A DNA stretch of 64,000 nucleotides from positions 62,001 to 126,000 of the forward strand of contig NZ_JAGIYZ010000015.1 of assembly GCF_017813355.1 (NCBI RefSeq), given 5' to 3'. A program made the position numbers and the translations under genes. Below the pieces are notes generated by a model. The model saw nothing but the letters and a program-made list of their open reading frames with translations, searched no databases and was not told the DNA's origin. Source of the DNA: Roseomonas nitratireducens (GTDB lineage: Bacteria; Pseudomonadota; Alphaproteobacteria; Acetobacterales; Acetobacteraceae). Positions 44,837-52,949 of the stretch are shown piece after piece; positions within the stretch are counted from its first letter, which is position 1; every line of letters starts with the position of its first letter.

Positions 44837-45811
44837 TCAGTCCGCGGTGATTCGGTGGTCGCGGATCACCGCGCCCCAGGTCGCAACCTGGCCAGCGAGA
44901 AAGATGCGCATCGCCTCCGGCCCGTCGAGGCGCAGCCGCGCCTGCTGTGTCTGCGTGACCTGCTGTGCCACGCGCGCCTCCTGGAATGCCGCACGCGTGG
45001 CACCGAGCATTGCGTCGATCATTGCCGCCGGCGTGCGGGCCGGCGCGAGCACGCCCCACCAGGTCTCGGCAAGGAAGTCGGGGAAGCCTTCCTCGGCCGA
45101 GGTCGGTACCGACGCCATCGCCGGCAGGCGCGCTTCGCCGAGCTGCACGATCGGGCGTAGCCGGCCGTCCGCGATCTGCGGCGCCAGCAGGGCGGCGCTG
45201 CCGATGATCATGTCCACATGTCCGGCGACGGCGTCGTTCAGCGCAAGCCCGCCACTGCGATAAGCCGCATGCGCCATGCGCACGCCGGCACCTGCCGCGA
45301 AGCGCGTCATCGCCAAGTGCCCCGTCGTGCCGTTGCCGGTCGAGGCGTAGCTCAGGTTTCCGCCGCGTGCCGCGGCCACGACCTCGGCCAGGGCCCGCCA
45401 AGGGCGCGAGGGATGCACCGCGATGACATTGGGCGCAGTCGCAATCAGCGTCACGGGCGCGAAGTCCCGCGTCACATCGAATGACAGGTTCGGAACCAGC
45501 GCCGGGAGCACCGCGAAGCTGTCAGAGGTGACCAGCCAGGTCTGCCCGTCCGGCGCGGCGCGGGCGGCGAGCTCGGTGCCGAGCGAAGTGGCCCCGCCGC
45601 CGCGGTTCTCCACCACGACCTGCACGTTCAGGTTCTGCTGGAGGCCACTCGCGAGCAGTCGCCCCATGATGTCGGTCGAGCCGCCGGGCCCAAAGGGGAC
45701 GAGAAGCTTCAGCGGCCCGGCCGGCCATGACTGCGCGCGCGGCGATCCGATCGGCATGGTGGCGATGGCGCCGATCATGACGCTTCGCCGCCGCAGACGG
45801 TGATTGTTCAT
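44837..45811 (-). CDS. Bug/TctC family periplasmic solute-binding receptor
   Basis: 324 residues starting MNNHRLRRRSVMIGAIATMP, with an RRR-containing signal and processing near SPRAQ. The core has PLKLLVPFGPGGSTDIMG, VENRGGGATSLGTELA and ASTGNGTTGHLAMTRFAA. The start was chosen because AGGGAAGGGA lies 9 nt upstream; an ATG 9 nt earlier sits directly on that sequence. It pairs with the racemase-like gene in a small minus-strand operon. Confidence 0.9.
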   Translation of the reverse strand: MNNHRLRRRSVMIGAIATMPIGSPRAQSWPAGPLKLLVPFGPGGSTDIMGRLLASGLQQNLNVQVVVENRGGGATSLGTELAARAAPDGQTWLVTSDSFAVLPALVPNLSFDVTRDFAPVTLIATAPNVIAVHPSRPWRALAEVVAAARGGNLSYASTGNGTTGHLAMTRFAAGAGVRMAHAAYRSGGLALNDAVAGHVDMIIGSAALLAPQIADGRLRPIVQLGEARLPAMASVPTSAEEGFPDFLAETWWGVLAPARTPAAMIDAMLGATRAAFQEARVAQQVTQTQQARLRLDGPEAMRIFLAGQVATWGAVIRDHRITAD

Positions 45812-46095
45812 CGCGTGCATTCCCTTCCCTGACGCAATCCTTCCATTATGCGGTGCAGGCGGCAATGCTTGGCTGATCGCAGGGCGGGAAGGCGTGGCGA
45901 TGGCGCATCCGGCCCATTCGCGCGTGGCCGGCGGCATGCGGCGAGGGCGCAGCCGTTTGTCTCATCGCCCACCGTGACAGGACTAGGCCCCGGGTCTGGA
46001 GGCATGACCGCGCGCGACAATGCGGATCCGGCACCGAGCGCTGATCGGTTGGTGCCGGAGTTTCCTCGCGATCGTCTCTTCGGTAGAAGCCGGCC

Positions 46096-46515
46096 ATGGA
46101 CAACAGCACGGCGACCAAGCCTTACAGCAAGCTGAAGGGCGACCCCTATCGGGCGTATGAGGAACTGCCCTCCGAGGTACGCCGGGCGCTGCAGGAAGCC
46201 CTTGTGGACTGGTGCCCATTGCGTGCCCGGGAATGGCACTCTCAGTTGCTGCGCCAGCGGGGGTTGCGACCATCCCAGGTGTCGTCGTTCCTCGTCGACG
46301 CCATTCGTCGGTACGACAATGCCGAGATCGCCGCATTCGCGAGGACATGGCCCAAGGGTCCAAAGGCCTATCCGCACCTGGCGGCCGGCGCGACTCTCCA
46401 GCGCTACGCCGGAAAGGAGGGCATTCCTGCTCCGCATGACAAGGCTGCCGCGACAACGTCGAAGCGGCCCAAGGCCTCAGCGCAGCGGAAGGCGCAGCGC
46501 CGCGCACGGCGCTGA
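46096..46515 (+). CDS. Small basic protein of unknown function (possibly DUF6525-like)
   Basis: 139 residues. A short globular part, YRAYEELPSEVRRALQEAL then WHSQLLRQRGLRPSQVSSFL and YDNAEIAAFARTWP, is followed by a lysine/arginine-rich tail (SKRPKASAQRKAQRRARR). The globular part resembles DUF6525-type proteins, but that match is from memory only. No catalytic motif or signal peptide is visible. It is isolated, with a 655-nt gap downstream. Confidence 0.55.
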   Translation: MDNSTATKPYSKLKGDPYRAYEELPSEVRRALQEALVDWCPLRAREWHSQLLRQRGLRPSQVSSFLVDAIRRYDNAEIAAFARTWPKGPKAYPHLAAGATLQRYAGKEGIPAPHDKAAATTSKRPKASAQRKAQRRARR

Positions 46516-47170
46516 GGGACTACAAGGAGTGGGCCATTCGCCGTGCCGGATCATATCCGGCTGCAGTTTGTCCGGCTCGCAAGCGTCGTGCGGTGTGGCT
46601 CCCGCGGCAAGTAACCTTGATCGGCCGGACGCGAAGCATTCGGAGGCGACCGCTGCCCTTTAGGACGCCGTCCGTTCGCGCTGCATCTGGACGAACGGTG
46701 CAGACGTTGGGTGGCGAAGCACGAGACAGCTGAGCAACCCGTCGCCGGTCCGTCGCCCGGGTGTCGGCCGTCGTTCTCGTCGGGAGTACGGGGTCGGCGC
46801 CCTTTCCGATCGGCGGTGGCCGCGGTTGCGGATTTCGCTGCGTCGGTGGCGGCATCGGCTCAGAACACGACCACAAAGTCGAATCTCGAACAGAACCTGC
46901 GCCCGGCAGTGAGAGCATTTCCAACCTTGACAGGCAGCCGCGCCGAGAGGGCCGATGGCCCGCGTGCGCCGGAAACCAGTGCTCACCATCCTCGATAAGG
47001 TTCTCGGTGACGGAGAACGTGAGTTACCTGGCACTCAGGTCTCTCGGACCCGCAACGACCCGCTGCCGGCTCGGCCGGATATTCTGGACCGGTTTGACGC
47101 AGGTCAACGCGTTCCCGACTGAAATACCACGATATCTCGTCGCCGCGGGAGCGCTCGGGAGCATCGATCC
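46516..47170 (+). other. Intergenic region without recognised gene
   Basis: A 655-nt stretch with open frames on both strands but no family signature and no good ribosome-binding sites. Near its right end is the FNR-like box TTGACGCAGGTCAA (47094-47107) in front of the DUF2252 gene. Nothing else could be identified. It may hold decayed coding sequence. Confidence 0.6.
47094..47107. promoter_or_regulatory. Crp/FNR-type box TTGAC-GCAG-GTCAA
   Basis: A perfect 5-4-5 inverted repeat of the form TTGAC-N4-GTCAA, matching the FNR/FixK consensus TTGAT-N4-ATCAA with outer changes common in alphaproteobacteria. Its centre is about 70 nt before the DUF2252 start, so activation at -41.5 would give a leader of about 30 nt. 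A second such box is at 52751-52764. Confidence 0.5.
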
Positions 47171-48616
47171 ATGAAGAAGACTGCCAAGAAGATCCCTCAG
47201 TCGGCGCAGCAGGATCGGGCGCAATCGCTTCCAGCCGAAGACGCGCCCCGCGCCCTGGACCCGCATGGCCCCTCGGTCGCCGAGCGCATGGAGGCGGGGA
47301 AGGCGCTGCGTGCACGCCACCCTCGCACCGCGCACGCGGAATGGAAGCGGCCGGCGCAGCGACAGGATCCGGTCGCCATGTTGCAGGCATCGGATGCGGA
47401 GCGGCTGCCCGAACTCATCCCGATCCGATACGGACGGATGCTGCAGTCGCCCTTCGCGTTCTTCCGCGGGTCAGCCGCCGTGATGGCCGCCGACCTGTCA
47501 GCCACCCCGGCCACCGGGCTCCGGGTGCAGGCCTGTGGAGATTGCCACCTGGCGAATTTCGGCGGGTTCGCGACGCCGGAACGCAACATCATCTTCGACA
47601 TCAACGACTTCGATGAGACGCTGCCGGCCCCATGGGAGTGGGACGTGAAGCGGCTCGCGGCTTCCTTCGTGCTCGCGGCGCGATCCATCGGCCTGTCGGA
47701 CGGCAAGGGGCGGGACGCCGCGGTATCCGTGGTGCGCGCCTACCGCAAGCGCGTTCGCGAGTTTGCCGAGATGCATCCGCTCGAAGTCTGGTACGCACGC
47801 ATCACGGCCGAGGATGTCCTGGCCATGGTGCCAGCAGCACGCGTGCCGCTCCTCAGGGCGCGCATCGACAAGGCGCTGTCGGGCAGCGGCTCGGAGTTCG
47901 ACTTCCCGAAGCTCGCAGGCGTGGTCGGCGGCCGTACGTCGATCCGGGATACGCCGCCGCTCATCTTCCATCCCGATCTTGCGCGCTCGAAGCAGTTCGA
48001 CGAGATCCTGAACCAGGTCTTCGCGGCCTACCGGGAAACGCTGAGCGACGATCGGCGCGTGCTGCTCGACCGCTACCGCGTGGTCGATGCCGCGATCAAG
48101 GTGGTGGGCGTGGGCAGCGTCGGCCGGCGATGCTGGATCGTGCTGATGATGTCCGCGTCGAACGATCCCCTCTTCCTGCAGTTCAAGGAGGCCGCGGCCT
48201 CCGTGCTCGAACCCTTCGCCGGCGCAAGCGCCTATGGGCATCACGGGCAGCGCGTGGTGGCCGGGCAGCGGTTGATGCAACCGGCCTCGGATCTTTTCCT
48301 CGGCTGGGTCACCGCCGCCAACGGAAAGCAGTTCTATGTCCGGCAGCTCCGCGACGCGAAGATCAAGCCGCTGATCGAGACCTTCGACGACGAGTTGCTC
48401 GAGCTGTATGCGCGCATCTGCGGCTGGTCGCTCGCGCGCGCTCACGCCAAGAGCTCGGACGTCGCCGGCATCGCCGGGTATCTCGGTTCCGGCGACGCCT
48501 TCGACGATGCCGTGGGCAACTTCGCGGTGGCCTATGCCGACCAGGCGGAGCGTGACCATGCCGTGCTGAAGGCTGCGGTGAGGCGCGGCGCCGTGACCGT
48601 ACACCTGGAATCTTAG
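47171..48616 (+). CDS. DUF2252 family protein
   Basis: 481 residues with the family motifs RYGRMLQSPFAFFRG (87-100), GDCHLANFG (123-131, usually GDAHxxNFG), FDINDFDET (142-150) and WEWDVKRLAAS (155-165). DUF2252 proteins resemble aminoglycoside-phosphotransferase or protein-kinase folds, but their substrate is unknown. There is a Cys in place of the common Ala within GDxH. The N-terminal 35 residues are basic and variable. It stands alone, preceded by an FNR-like box, so it may be induced under low oxygen. Confidence 0.9.
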   Translation: MKKTAKKIPQSAQQDRAQSLPAEDAPRALDPHGPSVAERMEAGKALRARHPRTAHAEWKRPAQRQDPVAMLQASDAERLPELIPIRYGRMLQSPFAFFRGSAAVMAADLSATPATGLRVQACGDCHLANFGGFATPERNIIFDINDFDETLPAPWEWDVKRLAASFVLAARSIGLSDGKGRDAAVSVVRAYRKRVREFAEMHPLEVWYARITAEDVLAMVPAARVPLLRARIDKALSGSGSEFDFPKLAGVVGGRTSIRDTPPLIFHPDLARSKQFDEILNQVFAAYRETLSDDRRVLLDRYRVVDAAIKVVGVGSVGRRCWIVLMMSASNDPLFLQFKEAAASVLEPFAGASAYGHHGQRVVAGQRLMQPASDLFLGWVTAANGKQFYVRQLRDAKIKPLIETFDDELLELYARICGWSLARAHAKSSDVAGIAGYLGSGDAFDDAVGNFAVAYADQAERDHAVLKAAVRRGAVTVHLES

Positions 48617-48799
48617 CCTCACGAGAGGCGTGAGAACTGGCCGTGATGGCTCCTTTCGAGAAGACACGGCGATCGGCAGGCTTCACCGGCGGCTTCGCAT
48701 CGGCGCTGCTCGGCGGCCAGTTCGACGGACTGCCGGTGCAGGAGAAGCCCTTCGCGGCGACGCTGGGAGTGCTAGGCGCCGACGAGATGGTGGTACAGG

Positions 48800-49044
48800 A
48801 TGTTCGGGCGTCGCGGCATCTACCACGATGGCTGCTACGCCAACACGACGCCGCCGAACCCGCCTGGGACAGCGCGACGCGGCCGCCGACGGACGTGGTC
48901 AACGGCTATCGCTGGGAAATGTAGAACCTCGCCGAGGACCCGACCCAGTCGCGCGCCCTCGCGGCGCAGCACCCGGACAAGCTGCGCGACCTTACGATCA
49001 GCCCGGACGCGAGCACGCCGCCGCGGCCCGCGGCGCCCAACTGA
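48800..49044 (+). pseudogene. Remnant of an arylsulfatase C-terminal region
   Basis: One frame reads GRRGIYHDGCYANTTPPNPPG. After a frameshift near 48868 a second frame reads PPTDVVNGYRWEM, an in-frame TAG at 48922-48924, then NLAEDPTQSRALAAQHPDKLRDL. The intact arylsulfatase at 52950-55427 has the matching HRGIYHDGWYANTTPP and VVNGYSWELYNLEQDP. So the segment is a broken sulfatase tail with at least one frameshift and one stop. A 93-codon frame from 48643 overlaps it, but its first half matches nothing known to me. Confidence 0.75.
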
Positions 49045-49103
49045 CGCGGCACTCGCCACGGCGAGGTCCCGCATGGGAACATGCGGGGCCGTGATCGCCT
49101 CCG

Positions 49104-51470
49104 ATGCCAATCTCCATGAAGACTGACCCTCCACCAATCGCCTGGCGCGCAGCGATGCTCGTCGTGCTGGTCGCACTACCGTTCCTGATCGCCGCGCTAC
49201 TGGTCGGCCCACCCGCGCCACGCGCGGCGGAGCGCGCGCGCCAGGGCTTCGTCGGCTCAACGACCTGCGCCACCTGCCACGCGGCGGAAGCCGCCGCCTG
49301 GCGGGATAGCGACCACGCCCGCGCCATGGGCGCGGCAACGCCCACGAATGTGTTGGGCGATTTCTCTGGTGTGAGCATCGTCGACGGCCGCCACACCGCG
49401 ACGTTCCTGCGTGATGGCGAGCGATATGTCATCCGCACGGATGGGCCCGATGGAACGGTCGCCGATTTCGTCATCACCGAAACCTTCGGCGTCGATCCGC
49501 TTCAGCAGTACCTGGTGCTGTTTCCCGATGGCCGCCGGCAGGCACTGCCCTGGGCATGGGACAGCCGGTCGCGTGAACAGGGTGGCCAGCGCTGGTTTCA
49601 TCTTGCGGCGAATGACCCATTGCCCGCGACCGACCCGTTGCACTGGACAGGGCGCGAGCAGACCTGGAACTTCATGTGCGCCTCGTGCCACTCGACGGGC
49701 CTCGAACGCGGCTACGACGCGACGACGGACCGCTACGCCACGACCTGGACCGAGATCAGCGTCGGATGCGAGAGCTGCCATGGGCCGGGTGCCGCGCATG
49801 TCGCATGGGCGCAGGCCGGCGCGCGCAACGATGACCCGCATCGCGGCCTCTCCACCTGGCTACGTGATCGTTCTGGCGGCGCCTGGCGCTTCGCGGCCGA
49901 CGACCCGCGCGGCATAGCGCGCTGGGAAGGCCCGCCACGCCAGTCCACCCCGGCGCAGGTCGAGACCTGCGCCCCCTGCCACGCGCGCGCCCGCCCGCTG
50001 GTGCCGGACCCGTCGCCCGGTGGCCGCTTCCTCGATACCCACGCACCGATGCTACTCGAGCGCGGCGAGTACCACGCCGATGGCCAGATCCAGGGCGAGG
50101 TCTTCGAATGGGGCTCCTTCGCGCAGTCCCGCATGAGCCGCGCCGGGGTGGTCTGCGCCGATTGCCACGATCCGCATCGCGGCACGCTGCGCGCGGAAGG
50201 TAACGCGGTCTGCGCGCAATGCCACCTGCCCGCGCGCTTCGACACGGCCGAGCACCATCGCCACGCGCCGGGCAGCGCGGCTGCGCAATGCGTGTCCTGC
50301 CACATGCCGGCGGTGACCTACATGGGCGTGGACCGACGGCGGGACCACGCCTTCAGCATCCCGCGCCCCGACGTCGCGGCGCAGATCGGCGCGCGCGACA
50401 CCTGCACGACCTGCCACATCGGCCGCCCGCAATCCTGGGCAGCGCGGCACATCGTGGAATGGTTCGGGCCTCGCCGACGCGACGATCCGCACCCCGCGCT
50501 CGCCATCGCCGCGGGACGCGATGGGCGGCCAGGCGCCGATGCCCTGCTTGCCGCTCTGGCGACCAATCGCGCGCATGCACCGATCCTGCGCGCGACGGCC
50601 GTCTCGCTACTTCCCATGCCGCCCTCACCGGCCACGGCGCAGGCAATCGGCGCAACGCTGCTCGATCCTGATCCGCTGGTCCGGGCGGCGGCGTTGCGCA
50701 CGCTCGATGGACTGCACCCGCGCAACCGTCTGCACGCGGCGCGCTTCCTTGCGGACGAAACACGTCTTGTGCGCATCGAGGCGGCGCGCGCCCTTGCACC
50801 CGTGCCGCTCGACGCCCTGCCCGAGGCGGCGCGGCCCGCCTTCACCCGCGCCTGGGACGAATTGCTGGCGAGCGAGCGCGTCGCCGCCGAACGGCCCGAG
50901 GCGCATGTGAACATCGCTGGCCTGCTCGCCGCGCGTGGCGACATGGCCGGCGCCGAGGCTGCCTACCGCGATGCGCTGGCACGCGACGCAACGCATCTCG
51001 GGGCGCTGGTGAACCTCGCGGATTTCGAGGCGCGGCGCGGGCGGCAGGACGCGGCGGAGGCCGCGCTGCGGCGTGCTGTCGCCGCGCATCCGCGGGAGGC
51101 CGAGGCGCATCATGCGCTGGCGCTGGCGCTCGCCCGACAGGGGCGCGCCGCCGATGCGCTTGCGCCGCTGGCCGAGGCCGCCGGGCTGCGACCCGATGAG
51201 CCTCGCTACGCCTATGTCCAGGCGATCGCGCTCAACCAGCTGCGGCGTACGGAGGAAGCGGCCGCCGTGCTACGGGCGAACATTGCCCGCCACCCGCGCC
51301 ATCGCGACAGCCTGATTGCCTTGGCGACCATCGAGCGGGACCGCGCGAATCTCGTCGAAGCGGAACGCCTGGCTGCCGAGGCCGCCGCACTCAACCCCAC
51401 AGATCGCGAGGCGGCTGCCCTGCTGGCGCAGTTGCGCGCGCTACGCCAGCGCCTGCCAGGCATGCGCTAG
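49104..51470 (+). CDS. Octaheme cytochrome c with HEAT-like and TPR repeats
   Basis: 788 residues. An N-terminal membrane or signal segment (about 18-34) is followed by eight CxxCH haem sites at residues 55, 192, 222, 289, 351, 370, 396 and 434 (CATCH, CASCH, CESCH, CAPCH, CADCH, CAQCH, CVSCH, CTTCH). Residues about 480-580 look like alpha-helical HEAT repeats, and 585-788 is a TPR array (AHVNIAGLLAARGDMAGAEA, AHHALALALARQGRAADALA). It is an exported electron-transfer protein of the multihaem nitrite/hydroxylamine-type family, with a scaffold domain. The partner is unknown. A second ATG lies 12 nt downstream. Confidence 0.88.
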   Translation: MPISMKTDPPPIAWRAAMLVVLVALPFLIAALLVGPPAPRAAERARQGFVGSTTCATCHAAEAAAWRDSDHARAMGAATPTNVLGDFSGVSIVDGRHTATFLRDGERYVIRTDGPDGTVADFVITETFGVDPLQQYLVLFPDGRRQALPWAWDSRSREQGGQRWFHLAANDPLPATDPLHWTGREQTWNFMCASCHSTGLERGYDATTDRYATTWTEISVGCESCHGPGAAHVAWAQAGARNDDPHRGLSTWLRDRSGGAWRFAADDPRGIARWEGPPRQSTPAQVETCAPCHARARPLVPDPSPGGRFLDTHAPMLLERGEYHADGQIQGEVFEWGSFAQSRMSRAGVVCADCHDPHRGTLRAEGNAVCAQCHLPARFDTAEHHRHAPGSAAAQCVSCHMPAVTYMGVDRRRDHAFSIPRPDVAAQIGARDTCTTCHIGRPQSWAARHIVEWFGPRRRDDPHPALAIAAGRDGRPGADALLAALATNRAHAPILRATAVSLLPMPPSPATAQAIGATLLDPDPLVRAAALRTLDGLHPRNRLHAARFLADETRLVRIEAARALAPVPLDALPEAARPAFTRAWDELLASERVAAERPEAHVNIAGLLAARGDMAGAEAAYRDALARDATHLGALVNLADFEARRGRQDAAEAALRRAVAAHPREAEAHHALALALARQGRAADALAPLAEAAGLRPDEPRYAYVQAIALNQLRRTEEAAAVLRANIARHPRHRDSLIALATIERDRANLVEAERLAAEAAALNPTDREAAALLAQLRALRQRLPGMR

Positions 51471-51704
51471 AGAAGCTGGCTCGCGGCAAAGGCGCTGGAG
51501 AGGACAGTGCGGAACCAGCGGCCACTCAGTCGATCTGTCTGCGCCCGCGCGCCGCACAAGGGGAGAAGCGGCGCAACAGCGGCCAGGAAGATCCAGCCTC
51601 AGGCGAAATGGCGAGCGAGAAGATGGCTCCCCTTCGGCGTCATGACCCAAATTGAGTCATGGCGTCACATCGTCATTGGCGTTGCCGCCGGGTGCTGCCT
51701 GAAG

Positions 51705-51725
51705 GGGGCGGCACGAAGCCGCCCC
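51705..51725 (-). terminator. Hairpin terminator for the outer-membrane protein gene
   Basis: A perfect 8-bp stem GGGGCGGC/GCCGCCCC with a five-base loop starts 12 nt beyond the OMP stop, in the tail-to-tail region with the cytochrome gene. It lacks a long T-tract. The stretch 51471-51737 also holds ATGAC-N9-GTCAT (51642-51660) but no gene. Confidence 0.5.
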
Positions 51726-51737
51726 GCCTTGTCGACT

Positions 51738-52523
51738 TCAGAAGCGCACGCTCGCGCCGATGATCGGACCGCCCATGTCGAGCGAGATGTCCGTGCGGCC
51801 CTTGTCATAGTCGATGTGGATCCAGCGGAACCCGGCCGAGACGCTGACGCTTTCCGTGACCCGGTAGTCGAGTGTGGCGAAGGCCTGCCATGTGAACTCC
51901 GAGCCGAGCCCGAAGCCGCCGATGTCGCCATAGGCGGTGACCGACAGGCGATCGTTCAGGCGAAGCACGCCCCGCGCGCCGATCACGGGATCCACCCAGC
52001 TGGTCGATGCACTCTGTGTCCGCGCAGGAAGCCGGCCGGCATCGAGCCTCAGCTCGGTGTCGAACCACCAGCCGCGAATGCCGCCGCCCAGTTCGATGCG
52101 CCCCGCCGAACCTTCCGCCACGGTGTAGAGGCCGATCGCGGAAACCTCGACGGACTGCGTCCGCGCGCTGCCGCCACTGTACTCCCCAAAGCCGGGCACC
52201 GGCACGCCCTGCTGGAGGTTGAGATACATGATGTCGGTGACGAAGCTGAAGTTCCCCCGCCGCGCTTCGGCCAGGCTCATGAAGGAGAACTTCATCGTGC
52301 CGAAGATGTCGCCGAAATCGGCGGTGAAGCTCTCCCCCGCCCCGTGCGGGCCGGTCACCTCGCCGCCGAGGCCCGAGAACCAGACATAGGGGGAGAGGGT
52401 GAAGGTCCACGCATCATTGGGCTGGGAGGGACCCTGCGCCGCGGCGGGGTTCGCGATCAGCGCGAGACCGGCGAGCGCTCCGGCCATGGCCCCCTTCGTC
52501 CCGAAACGAAAATTCGACGTCAT
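51738..52523 (-). CDS. Outer-membrane beta-barrel protein (porin-like)
   Basis: 261 residues from an ATG followed by a Sec signal peptide (GAMAGALAGLALIANPAAAQ). The mature part is a series of amphipathic strands (WTFTLSPYVWFSGLGGEV, DRLSVTAYGDIGGFGLGS, SVSAGFRWIHIDYDKG) and ends in VRF, the C-terminal Phe recognised by the BAM machinery. The strands resemble small 8-12-strand OMP families. It is divergent from the arylsulfatase across a 426-nt region. Specific cargo unknown. Confidence 0.85.
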   Translation of the reverse strand: MTSNFRFGTKGAMAGALAGLALIANPAAAQGPSQPNDAWTFTLSPYVWFSGLGGEVTGPHGAGESFTADFGDIFGTMKFSFMSLAEARRGNFSFVTDIMYLNLQQGVPVPGFGEYSGGSARTQSVEVSAIGLYTVAEGSAGRIELGGGIRGWWFDTELRLDAGRLPARTQSASTSWVDPVIGARGVLRLNDRLSVTAYGDIGGFGLGSEFTWQAFATLDYRVTESVSVSAGFRWIHIDYDKGRTDISLDMGGPIIGASVRF

Positions 52524-52949
52524 CCTCGACCCCTTCCATCGTCTTGGCTGCCGCACGGAATCATCCCGGCCGGCAGAACTGTCTCGACACCACTGCCGCG
52601 GCGCGAAGCCGCCCACCTCGCAAGGCGTTTCGGGCGAGAACTCGGAGGTCCCGCGCCCCCTCCCCCGCGATGCTTGGCTGTGCGACTCCATTACCTGCGT
52701 AGCCTCTACTTACCTGGACGCGAAGATCGACGGTGCTCGACCGATACGCGTTGATCCACGTCAATGCCACGAACCGCCACCGCCCGTAATTCCTTGATTA
52801 CGCTTAAGATCCACGTCGAGGCAGGAATGATCTGTGAAGGCAGAGGGATTGCAGCAATGAGTCTGGGATCATCACGGCAGCCGCACTCGCATGCCCATCC
52901 CGTTCGCAAGCAGATACGGACCGACGCGGTGCGCGATTGTCGGGCGGTG
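52524..52949. other. Divergent promoter region with a Crp/FNR-type box
   Basis: A 426-nt region between the outer-membrane protein and the arylsulfatase. TTGAT-CCAC-GTCAA (52751-52764) is the only recognised element. Its reverse complement TTGACGTGGATCAA is a typical FNR/FixK-type sequence. A longer arylsulfatase start at 52857 would enter this region, but its codons there show weaker G+C bias at third positions. Confidence 0.5.

Noticed and set aside
48643-48924. 93-codon frame as an intact small gene
   Set aside because: Its second half overlaps the arylsulfatase remnant and ends at the in-frame TAG inside that homology, so it is more likely decayed sequence.
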